Part shown: positions 26,481-36,513 of the stretch, one piece after another
Layout of the letters: every line of letters starts with the position of its first letter
How positions within the stretch are numbered: position 1 is the first letter of the stretch
DNA from: SVTX01 sp045602385
GTDB lineage: Bacteria > Bacillota > Clostridia > Oscillospirales > CAG-272
Reading direction: 5' to 3'
NCBI GenBank assembly: GCA_045602385.1
Contig: JAZSBL010000001.1
Coordinates: forward strand, 1 to 59,876
DNA length: 59,876 nt
Translations under genes and position numbers: made by a program
Notes under the pieces: generated by a model
Database searches by the model: none
What the model was told of the DNA's origin: nothing
What the model saw: only the letters and a program-made list of their open reading frames with translations

Positions 26481-27038
26481 TTATCCAAAATCTACAGAAT
26501 CCGGAATTCTCTCCTTCAAGTCAAGCTCAACCGAAACGGTATCCCCGCCCCTTTCAACGACAATCAAGGCCACGTCGCCAACCTTAAGCCCTTCAAAGGC
26601 TTTGTCCATATCCTCCGCCGTGACTATCGCTTGTCCGTTGACCTCTATTACCTTATCTCCGCATTTTAACTCATCGGTGTTATTCGACTCTATTATAATA
26701 ACACCCGTCGTTGCAATTCCGTATTTATCGTTCACCTGATATATATTCTGGTTTGTCACCTCGATTACGGTAAGTCCGCTGTCTACTATTATCGAGGCTT
26801 GCTTCTCCTCAGTACTCCTCTCACCGTCGCCGACATGTGACTGCGTATCGGTTTCTTTGGAATGTATACCGTCATCACCCCCGCGCAGCGATCCGTTATT
26901 GGGAAACGCGACACTCTCTAACACCTCGACATCCGAGTTGGCATCAAAGGTAAGGCCGGCTATCAGGGTAAGTCCGCACCCTGTACATACCGCGCATATT
27001 ATTAAAAGACAGGCAATCACGCCTACGTATTTTTTCAT
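26481..27038 (-). CDS. PDZ-like lipoprotein upstream of a two-component system
   Basis: A 185-aa lipoprotein with lipobox CTGC and lipidated C21. A Ser/Glu-rich linker follows, then a PDZ-like domain: GIATTGVIIIESNNTDELKCGDKVIEVNGQAIVTAEDMDKAFEGLKVGDVALIVVERGGDTVSVEL. The HtrA-type peptide-binding loop seems present, but there is no protease domain. It is the first gene of the operon, so it is likely a membrane-anchored accessory of the sensor kinase, binding exposed protein C-termini or peptides. That role is inference from gene order. Confidence 0.8.
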   Translation of the reverse strand: MKKYVGVIACLLIICAVCTGCGLTLIAGLTFDANSDVEVLESVAFPNNGSLRGGDDGIHSKETDTQSHVGDGERSTEEKQASIIVDSGLTVIEVTNQNIYQVNDKYGIATTGVIIIESNNTDELKCGDKVIEVNGQAIVTAEDMDKAFEGLKVGDVALIVVERGGDTVSVELDLKERIPDSVDFG

Positions 27039-27083
27039 TCACTATCCTCACAACATATTTCTGCCTATACTACGGCATTTTAC

Positions 27084-27112
27084 ATTATAATTATATTAGA
27101 TTTTTGTGACAA
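27084..27112 (-). promoter_or_regulatory. Promoter of the PDZ lipoprotein-RR-HK operon
   Basis: The minus strand reads TTGTCA (27107-27112), a 17-bp spacer and TATAAT (27084-27089). Confidence 0.78.
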
Positions 27113-27160
27113 GTAAATGACGAATTAATAAAAATACGTTGAATAAATAGTCTAAAGTTC

Positions 27161-27189
27161 TTGTCTTGTGTCGTAAAATCTGATATAAT
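27161..27189 (+). promoter_or_regulatory. Promoter of the QueG-like-addBA operon
   Basis: TTGTCT (27161-27166), a 17-bp spacer and TATAAT (27184-27189). The leader of about 100 nt contains a small hairpin (GGTCC-like arms around TCCATTTTTGGA). Confidence 0.75.
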
Positions 27190-27301
27190 AATTATATATT
27201 ATTTAAATAGGCGGCAATTGCGCCAAAGTCCATTTTTGGACCTTTAAATATGATAAGCTGTATTCAAGGGCGAAATTGCGGATGAAAAAGGAGGGATATG
27301 C

Positions 27302-28120
27302 ATGATCGAATACGTCAAAGCCGAGCTTGCAAGGCTTGGAATAACCAATGTCGCGGCTATCCCTCTTTCCCTATGCAAAATATTGCGCCCATACAAGCTG
27401 GAGCGTTGCGGATTCGATAAAAGCGAAAATCTCTATGCCATAATGTTCACTGTCCCGTACCTCACAAGATCGAAGGATAAGAATATTTCTTCATACGCAA
27501 TACCGCGCGATTATCATCTTTTCTGCGCCGAGCTTTTTGATTCGGTCACAAAAAATCTGAAGGAAAGATTTCCGCAAAACATATTCTGCGGCTTTGCAGA
27601 TAACTCCCCGATAAACGAGGTACACGCCGCAGCCATGGCGGGACTTGGGATAATCGGAGACAACGGACTGCTTATAACCGAGAAGCACTCATCTTACGTT
27701 TTTATCGCGGAAATAATTACAGATCTCGCGTGCGCCTCTGACGGTAATTATGAGGTGAAGCGATGCGAGAGCTGCGGAAGATGCTCTGCGGTATGTCCCA
27801 AAGGCGAATGTGGCGAGTGCCTATCCGCTATAACCCAGAAAAAGGGCGAGCTTTTGGAGCATGAGATAAGCGCGATAAAAAAGCACCGCACCGCATGGGG
27901 CTGCGACATATGCTCCGAGATATGTCCGCATACCGCCAATGCCATGGCAAACGGCACTATATATACCGATATTCCCTTTTTCACAAAAGATCTGACCCCC
28001 AATCTCACACGGGAGCTTGTAGAAAAAATGAGCGACGAGGATTTTTCCCGCCGCGCATACTCCTGGCGCAAAAAGGAAACTGTTTTACGAAACCTTTCAA
28101 TTCTTGAAGACAAAAATTAA
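27302..28120 (+). CDS. QueG-like 4Fe-4S protein (epoxyqueuosine reductase family)
   Basis: A 272-aa cytoplasmic protein with an N-terminal domain resembling the cobalamin-binding part of QueG (INEVHAAAMAGLGIIGDNGLLITEKHSSYVFIAEIITD). A double [4Fe-4S] ferredoxin-type domain follows (CESCGRCSAVCPKGECGEC, then WGCDICSEICPH). It is shorter than QueG (about 380 aa) and lacks the C-terminal HEAT-like repeats, so it may have a different substrate. It is translated 11 nt before addB from the same transcript. The start has GGAGG upstream. Confidence 0.8.
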   Translation: MIEYVKAELARLGITNVAAIPLSLCKILRPYKLERCGFDKSENLYAIMFTVPYLTRSKDKNISSYAIPRDYHLFCAELFDSVTKNLKERFPQNIFCGFADNSPINEVHAAAMAGLGIIGDNGLLITEKHSSYVFIAEIITDLACASDGNYEVKRCESCGRCSAVCPKGECGECLSAITQKKGELLEHEISAIKKHRTAWGCDICSEICPHTANAMANGTIYTDIPFFTKDLTPNLTRELVEKMSDEDFSRRAYSWRKKETVLRNLSILEDKN

Positions 28121-28131
28121 ACGAGGTAAAT

Positions 28132-31100
28132 ATGCTTAATTTCTTACTTGGAAGATCCGGCAGCGGAAAAACCGAATATATACTGAAGGAAATTGAACAG
28201 CGCGTGACAGAGGGTAAAAGGACCTATCTTCTTGTCCCGGAGCAGCAGGTATACACAAGCGAATGCATGCTTGCAGATCTGCCCCTCTCCTCGGCGCTCT
28301 GCTTTGAGGTAATCAGCTTTTCCCGTCTTTGCGAGCTTGTATTTGCAAAGCTTGGCGGTCTTGCCGAAAGAGGCGCGGGCAAGGGCGCAAGACAGCTGCT
28401 GATGTGGCAGACATTGCGCGAGCTTTCTCCCGCGCTCAAGCATTACAGAGGAATAAAAATCGACTCTGCCTTTACAGAGATAATGCTCTCACTCGTAGAC
28501 GAGCTTCACGCAAACGGAATAACTCCCGATCAGTGTGAGAAGGTATCCTTGGACTGCGGAGAGGGTGAGCTTTCCGGAAAGCTTAGCGACGTTGGCGCGA
28601 TATATGCAGATTTCATGAGAAATATCGAATTGAGAATCGGCGCGTCCGCCCTCGAATCCGAGAACAGACTCTCCCGTCTCTCTGCCCTTTTGACAAACTC
28701 CGATATATTCAAGGATGCCGCTATATTTGTAGACTCATTTACAAGCTTTACCGCAGAGGAGCACGAGGTCATCGAAAAGCTCATCAAATGCGCGGAGAGC
28801 GTTACCGTATCCTTTACCTACGAGCGCGGTTCGCACGCTCCGCACATGGAAAGCATCTCCGAAACGGTAAAAAGGCTTACCCGATTTGCCCGTGAAAATG
28901 ACATCGACACGCAGGACATAAAGCTTGAAGCCTACGCACGCAGCGGAAAGCGCGAGCTTATGCTGCTTGAAAAGCATCTTTGGGACTTCTCTCTTACCGA
29001 TAAAACAAGACCCGAAGTCCCCGAATGTGACCGCGGAAGCATAGAAATGACGGTAGCCGCGAACGAGTACGACGAAATGTGGCTTGCCGGTCTTAACATA
29101 CTTAAAGAAAGAGAGCGCGGCGTCAAATTCTCCGAAATGGCTCTTATTGCCCGTGACCCCGAATCAAGAAAGGGTCTTATCAGCGCGGTATTTGATGAGC
29201 TTGGTATCCCCTACTTTATCTCCGAGCGCACCGACCTCTCCTCCACCGCCCCCGCAAGGCTGATCCTATCCGCCCTCCGCTGTGTGGCGCACGGCTTTAA
29301 TACAAGCGACGTGCTGACTCTATACAAGACGGGGCTTCTGGGCATAGATATGCGTGATGCCGACCTTTTTGAGGACTACGTCGCGACCTGGAAGATAAAC
29401 GGTAAGATGTTCACGGCAGACGCGTGGAGCATGAATCCCGACGGATATACAACCGAGATAAGCTCGCGCGGCAAGGAGATACTCGATGCCGCTAACAGAG
29501 TCCGCTCCGTGCTTATCCCTCCGCTTGCAGCCCTTAAATCCCAATTCTCACTCAACAAGGGCAATACACTTGAAAACTGCCGCGCGATATATTCCTATCT
29601 TGAAGCAATAAAGCTCTCTGAAAGCCTTTCTGCTTACGCGGAAGGCGCGTTGCTTTCGGGAGATACAAGAACGGCGGGCGAGACGATCAGGCTCTACGAT
29701 TATATCGTGTCAACTCTGACCGACATCGCAACGGTGCTTGGCGATACCGAGATGAACGCCGAGGAGCTTTCACTCGCGATCGAGATAATGCTCAAGAACA
29801 CCGATATAGGCTCTGTCCCCGCAATGAGCGAATATGTAACGGTCGGATCGGGCGCGACCCTGCGCGTTGAGAATATCAGATCCGCACTTCTGGTCGGGCT
29901 TTGTGAGGGTGAATTCCCTGCAAACTACTCGGATTCCGGCATACTCAGCGAGAACGACAAAAAGAAGATGGAGGAGCTTGGTCTTTCTCTTACCTCGCGC
30001 GAATCGAGCGTGACCTCTGACGAGCTGTTTTACGTCTATCGCGCAATGGTAAAGCCGAGCGAGAAGCTCTATCTTTCCACATGCCGTCAGAGCATCGGCG
30101 GACGGGCGCAAAACCCCTCCTCCGCTTGGAACAGAGTCTGCTTTATATTCCCGTATATCAAGCCGAGCTTCTTTGACTTCGGCTTTGTAAGAGGACTGTC
30201 AGCAGCCGCGCCTGACGAAGATGCGGCGCAGCGCAAGGATGAATCAAGCGTTGTAAGTATAGACCCGCTCTACGTCAGAATGCTTTTTGGCGACAATTTG
30301 AGGCTATCACAGTCTAAGATCACCTCGTTTTCGGAGTGTCCGTATAAATACTGGTGTGACACGGTTCTTTCCCTGCGCGAGCAGCGCGAAAGCGCGGTAA
30401 GCTACGACAGCGCGGGAACTATCATACACTATATACTTGAAAAGCTCATCTCCTCCCTAAATACCAAGGAGGGCAAGCTGCGCGAGATCAGCGACGATGA
30501 GCTTGTATCCGAGGTAAATTCCCTGCTTGAGCAGTATATCGCAGGAATAAGCTGTCCGCTCTCGCCCGCCATGATGTACAGCTTCTCACGCATGCGAGAT
30601 CTCGCCTTTATCATGGCGCAGAGCGTTATAGAAGAATTCCGCACCTCAAGCTACCGTATAGTTGCATTTGAGCAGCGGATCTCCGACAAGGTCCCCGGCG
30701 CGCTTAAGCCTATGGAGATAGTGGTGGACGGTATCGAAAACCCGCCCAAGGTCACTCTTAGCGGCATCGTGGACAGAATAGACGTATATGAGGACGAGGA
30801 TAAGAGATACCTCAGAATAATCGATTACAAAACCGGAAACCACGACTTTAACGCAAAGAAAATATCGGAAGGCACAGATCTGCAGCTCCCCGCGTACCTC
30901 TTTACGGCAACCGACAAGAGCAACAAGTCCTTCTTTGGCGCCGACAAAGAGCTGCTCCCCTCCTCCGCTCTCTTCCTTTTTGCGGAAGAGAATGAAGGTA
31001 AGATAAGCGCGAAAAGAAGCGGATTTATGCTCAACGATGAGGAGCTTTTGCGCGCCGCGAGCCCCACGCTTGATCCCCAAATGATAGCGGGAATCAAAAA

Positions 31101-31299
31101 GACCAAAAAGGACGGAAAAATAAGCGGCAAGGCGGCTCTTGAAAAGGAACGCTTCGACGAGATGGAAACAATAATGAAAAAAACTATCTCCGACACCGCA
31201 AAAAGTATGTATTCGGGTAAGGCGCCCAGAACACCCTCCAAGGAAGCATGCAAATTCTGTAAAATGAAATCCACCTGCCCCGTAGCAGACAAATCCTGA
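28132..31299 (+). CDS. addB: ATP-dependent nuclease subunit B (AddB)
   Basis: The nuclease/helicase-like partner of AddA in Chi-regulated resection of double-strand breaks. The 1055 aa start with a P-loop GRSGSGKTEYIL (7-18). The C-terminal PD-(D/E)XK nuclease reads RIIDYKTGNHDFNAKKISEGTDLQLPAYLF. The iron-sulfur cluster is supported by a Cys in SECPYKYWC and the terminal C-x2-C-x5-C (CKFCKMKSTC). It precedes addA by 21 nt. The length is slightly shorter than the Bacillus protein but otherwise typical. Confidence 0.95.
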   Translation: MLNFLLGRSGSGKTEYILKEIEQRVTEGKRTYLLVPEQQVYTSECMLADLPLSSALCFEVISFSRLCELVFAKLGGLAERGAGKGARQLLMWQTLRELSPALKHYRGIKIDSAFTEIMLSLVDELHANGITPDQCEKVSLDCGEGELSGKLSDVGAIYADFMRNIELRIGASALESENRLSRLSALLTNSDIFKDAAIFVDSFTSFTAEEHEVIEKLIKCAESVTVSFTYERGSHAPHMESISETVKRLTRFARENDIDTQDIKLEAYARSGKRELMLLEKHLWDFSLTDKTRPEVPECDRGSIEMTVAANEYDEMWLAGLNILKERERGVKFSEMALIARDPESRKGLISAVFDELGIPYFISERTDLSSTAPARLILSALRCVAHGFNTSDVLTLYKTGLLGIDMRDADLFEDYVATWKINGKMFTADAWSMNPDGYTTEISSRGKEILDAANRVRSVLIPPLAALKSQFSLNKGNTLENCRAIYSYLEAIKLSESLSAYAEGALLSGDTRTAGETIRLYDYIVSTLTDIATVLGDTEMNAEELSLAIEIMLKNTDIGSVPAMSEYVTVGSGATLRVENIRSALLVGLCEGEFPANYSDSGILSENDKKKMEELGLSLTSRESSVTSDELFYVYRAMVKPSEKLYLSTCRQSIGGRAQNPSSAWNRVCFIFPYIKPSFFDFGFVRGLSAAAPDEDAAQRKDESSVVSIDPLYVRMLFGDNLRLSQSKITSFSECPYKYWCDTVLSLREQRESAVSYDSAGTIIHYILEKLISSLNTKEGKLREISDDELVSEVNSLLEQYIAGISCPLSPAMMYSFSRMRDLAFIMAQSVIEEFRTSSYRIVAFEQRISDKVPGALKPMEIVVDGIENPPKVTLSGIVDRIDVYEDEDKRYLRIIDYKTGNHDFNAKKISEGTDLQLPAYLFTATDKSNKSFFGADKELLPSSALFLFAEENEGKISAKRSGFMLNDEELLRAASPTLDPQMIAGIKKTKKDGKISGKAALEKERFDEMETIMKKTISDTAKSMYSGKAPRTPSKEACKFCKMKSTCPVADKS

Positions 31300-31320
31300 C
31301 GAAAGGAGGCCTTTAACCGT

Positions 31321-34300
31321 ATGGGATTCACACCATCTCAGCAAAATGCGATCGACGTGCGCGGAAGAACCGTGCTTGTCAGCGCCGCAGCAGGATCGGG
31401 TAAGACGTTCACTCTTACGCAAAGAATAATTAAAGCGATAATTGAAGACGGACAGGACCTCTCAAGGCTTCTTATCGTCACCTTTACGCGCGCCGCAGCA
31501 GGTGAGCTTCGCGCGAAAATATCAAAGGCACTTGGCGCGGCAATCGCAGAGCATCCCGAAAATCTGCATCTGCAAAAGCAGCTTATCTCGCTTGGAAGCG
31601 CGCATATAAGCACGATAGACTCATTCTTTACCGAGCCCGTGAGAAAGAACTTTGAAAAGCTCGGTCTTCCCGCAGGCCTCAGGCTTTCGGACGAGGCGGA
31701 GCTCGCTCCCGTAAGAAAGAAAATCCTCACCGAAGCAGTCGAGGAGTTCTTCGGTCACTGCGAGCCGTACCGTAACATATCTCTCTCACCCGTAGGATAC
31801 TCCAACAGATACACAGAGCTTATGGGTGTTATTACGGGCGCAAGAGATAGCTCAAGCATCACCACTACCTTCTGGGAGCTTTATAAGCAATTGATAACAT
31901 CGCCCAGAGGTCTTGAGCAGTTGAAGGACCACTCGTCAAGGCTTAAAGCGTGCGCGTGCGGCGAATTCTTCGATACCGACGAGGGTAAAGCAATAAGAAA
32001 CGACGTACACGCCACCGTAAGCTACGTATGGAAAACTCTGATAAAGGCAAGAGACGATATGCAGAGCGACGCGTTTGTCGCATCCAACTATACCGATAAT
32101 TTCACCGACAGCGCGGAGTGCGCTCACGCCCTTCTCCTTGCAATTGAGAACGGAAGCTATGAGGAGGTTAAAGAAGCATTCACTTGCTTCAAGCCCGGAA
32201 ATATAAAGAGCATAAGCACCGATAATAAGACCGAGCTTAGCAACTATTATCACAAGCTTCGATCCTCTCTGCATAAAACCGTCAACGAAATACCCAAAAC
32301 CCTATTAACAAGGACCCAGGCCGAGATAGACGGACTTTTCCTGTGCTACTCCGAGATAAGCGCGGTGATATACGAGCTTCTGTCCTCCTTTGAGGCAAAA
32401 TACATGGAGGAGAAAAAAAGACGAGGTGTATGCGAGTTCTCGGACATGCCTAAATTCCTTCTCTCGCTTTTGCTTGATAAGGACGGCAATCCCACCGAAT
32501 ACGCGAAAAATCTCTCGGAATCCTTTGATGAGGTATATATCGACGAGTATCAGGACGTAAACGAGATACAGGATAAAATATTTGAGGTAATAGGCGGCTC
32601 ACACCGCTTCATGGTTGGAGATATCAAGCAGAGCATCTACGGCTTCCGCGAGGCAGAGCCCTCAATCTTCGCCGAATACCGCAGAAAATTCCCCCTTTAT
32701 AGTAAAGATGCAGACCTCATCTCGGATGGTGAGGATGAAGGCAATACAATATTCATGTCCGAAAACTTCAGATGCGACGAGAACGTGATCAAATTTACAA
32801 ACGCGGTCTGCGCAGAGGTCTTCTCCGCATTTGCCGAGAGTATAGGCTACACACGCTCCGATAATCTTCGCCTTGGAAAATATGAGGCTACGGGAGAATA
32901 TCTTAGCCCCAAGATAAAGCTCAATATACTCCAAAAGCCCGATAAGGACGAGGATGACAACGGCGTTGAAGCAGATGCCGACGATATAAAGGCAGAAAAT
33001 GAGGACAATCCCGATAAGCTTTACGATGAGGCAACGCTTACCGCAAACGAGATAATCGATCTTGTAAGAAATCATAAAAACGCGGACGGAAGCCCCATTA
33101 CTCTCGGCCAGATAGCCATACTTGTCCGCTATAACACCTCTCTGCCCCCAATTCTGAAGGCGCTGAATGCGGCAAACATCAAATATCTGCTTTCCTCCAA
33201 GGGCGAGATATTCGAAAACGAGGATATGAAGATATTGGTAGACCTTTTGTCGGTCATCAATAACCCAAGAGAGGATATGCCGCTCTGCCACCTTCTCACC
33301 GCGCAGAACGATATCTACACTCCGGAGTTTTCGCTTGAGGAGATAGTCAAAATAAGAAAGAGCTTTGACAACTCAAGCTCTCTTTACGACGATATGATCG
33401 CCTATTCGAATACTGACGGCGGCATGGCGGCAAGATGCCGCAGCTTTATCTCCTATATTGAGAAAATGCGCGATGCCGCAAGCAGAATGAGCGCGGACAA
33501 GCTGATTAAAAGTCTTATCTCCTCCGATAAGTATAATTCTCTTACCGAAACCGCCGCCTTTACCTATCTTTACGATTCCGCGTGCAGATACGTAAAGACC
33601 AATTGGAGCAGTCTTTACAGCTTTATTTCATATTTCAGAGATGTAATGGAAAAGGGAGAAAGCGGATCAGAGCCCGATCTGAGCGTGACCGATGCAGTCA
33701 GAGTTATGACCGTCCATCAGTCAAAGGGACTTGAATTCAACGTATGCTTCCTTTTCGGGTTCGGCCGTCAATTCAATCTCAAAAACAGAACTCAGATCAT
33801 TTTCAATAAGCGCTTTGGAGCCTCCATGAGACTTCCGCCTATGTCAGGTGACACTATTGAAAAGATCTCGGTAAGATACGAGGATAACCCGATATATCAG
33901 GCGGTAAATAAAGCCATAAAGACCGCCCAGTCCGAGGAAGAGGCGCGTATATTCTACGTTGCGCTCACACGTGCGCGTGAACGTCTGTATATAAGCGCGA
34001 CACTCTCGGAGAGCTACGAGGAGTATACCCACAAGCTCAGAAATTGCGCGGATCTCCACTACGAGATCAAAAAGAGCAAGTCCTATATCAAGTGGATACT
34101 TCTTGCCCTGTCAAAGGATAAGATCGATAGCGACGTGTTTGAGCTTAGCGTACACGACAGAGGCGCGGTAAAAGCATCCGCCCCCCTGCCCCGATACGCC
34201 CACGTAAGCTCCTCGCGCGACGCGAACGCCGATGAAAAGCAATATGCAAAGCTTCTCGCCTCACCGCATCATCAGGATGAAAACGAGATACTGCTTGGCA

Positions 34301-35064
34301 GTATCCCGTCAAAGGTAGCGGCATCAAAGGTCACGCCCCATATGCTTGACGACAGCGTATTCATTCCCGTCCCTACGGGAAAGCTTTTCTCGGAAAACGA
34401 GGAGGATTCGGATACGGTCGCCGGAGATAATGCAAGGCGCATACAGTCCAGAATAGACCTCCTCCGCTCCGCGCCCGCGGGCTTTGACAGCCTGCTTGAA
34501 ATTAACAAGAAGCCCACCGCCGCAGAGATAGGCACGGCAACCCATGCATTCCTACAGTTCTGCGACTATGAATTCATTGATAAAAATGGCATTCAAGCTG
34601 AAATATCAAGACTTCTTGAAGGCAAGTTTATCTCAGAGCGCACCGCAAAGATCATAGACCACAGGCAGCTTGCGGGATTTTTCACAAGCGAGCTTTACCG
34701 CTATGTAAGATCTGCCCGTAAGGTTCACCGCGAATTCCATTTTGGAATGTTCCGCGACGCCTCCGACTTTACCGCAAAAGAGGAGCTTAAGGCTCTTGTG
34801 GAGGGCAGAAAGATCTACGTTCAGGGCTCGGTCGACCTTATCCTTGAGGACGAAAACGGAGAAATAATCCTGTGCGACTACAAGACCGACCGAGTCAGCG
34901 CCGAGGAGCGCCGTGACCGCGAGCTTCTTGTACGAAACATGAAGGACAAGCACGGCGAGCAGCTGCTTCAGTACGCCTTTGCCATAGAAAAGATATTCGG
35001 CAAAGCACCGTCAAGGATATTTATCTATTCGCTCCCGCTTGGTGACGTGCTTGAGATCAAATAA
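31321..35064 (+). CDS. addA: ATP-dependent helicase/nuclease subunit A (AddA)
   Basis: A 3'-5' UvrD-type helicase with a C-terminal nuclease, acting with AddB on DNA ends. The 1247 aa have a Q motif (FTPSQQNAID), Walker A AAAGSGKTFTLT (about 20-31), motif Ia TFTRAAAGELR, motif II VYIDEYQDVN, motif III VGDIKQSIYGFREAEP, motif V VMTVHQSKGLEF and motif VI FYVALTRARERLYI. The nuclease motif is ILCDYKTDRV near residue 1180, preceded by GTATHAFLQFCDY. AAGGAGG precedes the ATG. A strong terminator follows. Confidence 0.97.
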   Translation: MGFTPSQQNAIDVRGRTVLVSAAAGSGKTFTLTQRIIKAIIEDGQDLSRLLIVTFTRAAAGELRAKISKALGAAIAEHPENLHLQKQLISLGSAHISTIDSFFTEPVRKNFEKLGLPAGLRLSDEAELAPVRKKILTEAVEEFFGHCEPYRNISLSPVGYSNRYTELMGVITGARDSSSITTTFWELYKQLITSPRGLEQLKDHSSRLKACACGEFFDTDEGKAIRNDVHATVSYVWKTLIKARDDMQSDAFVASNYTDNFTDSAECAHALLLAIENGSYEEVKEAFTCFKPGNIKSISTDNKTELSNYYHKLRSSLHKTVNEIPKTLLTRTQAEIDGLFLCYSEISAVIYELLSSFEAKYMEEKKRRGVCEFSDMPKFLLSLLLDKDGNPTEYAKNLSESFDEVYIDEYQDVNEIQDKIFEVIGGSHRFMVGDIKQSIYGFREAEPSIFAEYRRKFPLYSKDADLISDGEDEGNTIFMSENFRCDENVIKFTNAVCAEVFSAFAESIGYTRSDNLRLGKYEATGEYLSPKIKLNILQKPDKDEDDNGVEADADDIKAENEDNPDKLYDEATLTANEIIDLVRNHKNADGSPITLGQIAILVRYNTSLPPILKALNAANIKYLLSSKGEIFENEDMKILVDLLSVINNPREDMPLCHLLTAQNDIYTPEFSLEEIVKIRKSFDNSSSLYDDMIAYSNTDGGMAARCRSFISYIEKMRDAASRMSADKLIKSLISSDKYNSLTETAAFTYLYDSACRYVKTNWSSLYSFISYFRDVMEKGESGSEPDLSVTDAVRVMTVHQSKGLEFNVCFLFGFGRQFNLKNRTQIIFNKRFGASMRLPPMSGDTIEKISVRYEDNPIYQAVNKAIKTAQSEEEARIFYVALTRARERLYISATLSESYEEYTHKLRNCADLHYEIKKSKSYIKWILLALSKDKIDSDVFELSVHDRGAVKASAPLPRYAHVSSSRDANADEKQYAKLLASPHHQDENEILLGSIPSKVAASKVTPHMLDDSVFIPVPTGKLFSENEEDSDTVAGDNARRIQSRIDLLRSAPAGFDSLLEINKKPTAAEIGTATHAFLQFCDYEFIDKNGIQAEISRLLEGKFISERTAKIIDHRQLAGFFTSELYRYVRSARKVHREFHFGMFRDASDFTAKEELKALVEGRKIYVQGSVDLILEDENGEIILCDYKTDRVSAEERRDRELLVRNMKDKHGEQLLQYAFAIEKIFGKAPSRIFIYSLPLGDVLEIK

Positions 35065-35067
35065 AAG

Positions 35068-35100
35068 ATGAGACCGCCGTTTGGCGGTCTCATGCTTTTT
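35068..35100. terminator. Terminator after addA
   Basis: An 11-bp perfect stem ATGAGACCGCC / GGCGGTCTCAT with a 4-nt loop and T5 lies between the convergent addA and eno genes. Confidence 0.93.
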
Positions 35101-35102
35101 AT

Positions 35103-36425
35103 TTAGAGATTCTGATCTCCGCAATGAGTTATTGCGGTGGGATCAATGCTCTCGGAATTAAGTCCGTAGCGCGCGCTTGAGCCGAGAGATAGCTCTATAC
35201 GCATAAGGCGGTTGTATTTTGCCACCCTATCACTTCTGCATGGCGCGCCCGCCTTAATAAAGGCCGCTCCCGTACCGACCGCGATATCCGCAATGGTAGT
35301 ATCCTCTGTCTCACCCGATCGGTGCGACAGAATAAACGTGTACCCCGCCGCGGCCGCAATATCCGTAACCTCTATTACCTCACTAAGCGTTCCTATCTGA
35401 TTGGGCTTTACAAGAATAGAATTCGCCGCGCCGGCCTTTATTCCCTCCTCAAGTCTCCTTGGGTTGGTTACAAAGAAATCGTCACCGACTATCATTACGC
35501 GATCTCCAAGGCGGCGAGTAATCTCTGCCCACCCCTCAAAATCGCGCTGATCAAGTGGGTCCTCAATTGAAAATATAGGATATTTTTCAACAAGAGAGGT
35601 ATAGTAATCGATAAGCTCCTCTCTTGTCTGCTTCATTCTCCGCTTGGGCATCTCGTATATATCCCCATCTGTGTTATACCACTCGCTTGCGGCTACGTCA
35701 AGTGCTATCTTCACCTCGCGCGTAGAATATCCGCTTGACTCTATCGCCTCTATAATATATTCGATCGCCATGCTGTCAGATTCAAGATTCGGGGCGAATC
35801 CACCCTCGTCACCGACACCTGTACTGAGTCCGCGACTGCCGAGTATCTTGCCCAACGTGTGGTATATCTCGCTTCCCATACGAAGCGCGTCCGCAAATGA
35901 GGGCGCGCCGATAGGCGCTATCATAAATTCCTGTATCTCAACGTTATTGGAGGCATGCGCTCCACCGTTGAGAATATTCATCATAGGTATCGGCAACCTG
36001 ACCGCGCGCGAGCCCCCTATGTGACGGTAAAGAGGTAGCTTATATGCCGCGGCACAGGCCCTCGCGTTTGCTAAAGAGACCGCCAGCGTGGCGTTTGCGC
36101 CAAGCTTCGCCTTGTTTTCTGTTCCGTCAAGCTCACATAGAAGTCGGTCCACGGTTGACTGCTCTGCGGAGTAACATCCTACTATCTCGGGCGAGATCTG
36201 TCTGCAAATACTTCCGACTGCACCAAGCACTCCCTTGCCGCCGTATCTCTTTGGATCTCCGTCACGGCGCTCCACCGCCTCGAATATTCCCGTAGATGCG
36301 CCCGACGGCACGCTTGCGACTCCGATAGAACCGTCCGAGAGTACAACGGTCGCCTCCACCGTGGGATTTCCGCGTGAATCGAGGATCTCACGTCCACTGC
36401 ATTTTATAATCTGAGGTTTTATCAT
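35103..36425 (-). CDS. eno: Enolase
   Basis: Converts 2-phosphoglycerate to phosphoenolpyruvate in glycolysis. The 440 aa match the family. Recognisable blocks are the N-terminal DSRGNPTVEATV, the flexible loops SGASTG and GGAHASNNVEIQEFM, the catalytic GVGDEGGFAPNL, metal ligands in ALDVAASEW, SIEDPLDQ and VGDDFF, and the catalytic lysine in LVKPNQIGT with SHRSGETEDT. It follows the FolC-like gene by 86 bp containing a terminator. It therefore probably has its own promoter, although none with a good consensus could be assigned. Confidence 0.97.
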   Translation of the reverse strand: MIKPQIIKCSGREILDSRGNPTVEATVVLSDGSIGVASVPSGASTGIFEAVERRDGDPKRYGGKGVLGAVGSICRQISPEIVGCYSAEQSTVDRLLCELDGTENKAKLGANATLAVSLANARACAAAYKLPLYRHIGGSRAVRLPIPMMNILNGGAHASNNVEIQEFMIAPIGAPSFADALRMGSEIYHTLGKILGSRGLSTGVGDEGGFAPNLESDSMAIEYIIEAIESSGYSTREVKIALDVAASEWYNTDGDIYEMPKRRMKQTREELIDYYTSLVEKYPIFSIEDPLDQRDFEGWAEITRRLGDRVMIVGDDFFVTNPRRLEEGIKAGAANSILVKPNQIGTLSEVIEVTDIAAAAGYTFILSHRSGETEDTTIADIAVGTGAAFIKAGAPCRSDRVAKYNRLMRIELSLGSSARYGLNSESIDPTAITHCGDQNL

Positions 36426-36488
36426 AATTTTTCCGGCCTTTCATTCATTTTCATGCTTTATTATTGGCTATCAACACATCGAATATAC

Positions 36489-36513
36489 AAAAAGGGGCAT
36501 ACTGCCCCTTTTT
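36489..36513. terminator. Terminator after the FolC-like gene
   Basis: AAAAAGGGGCA and TGCCCCTTTTT pair with a 3-nt loop. It touches the stop codon of the FolC-like gene and separates it from eno. Confidence 0.85.
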
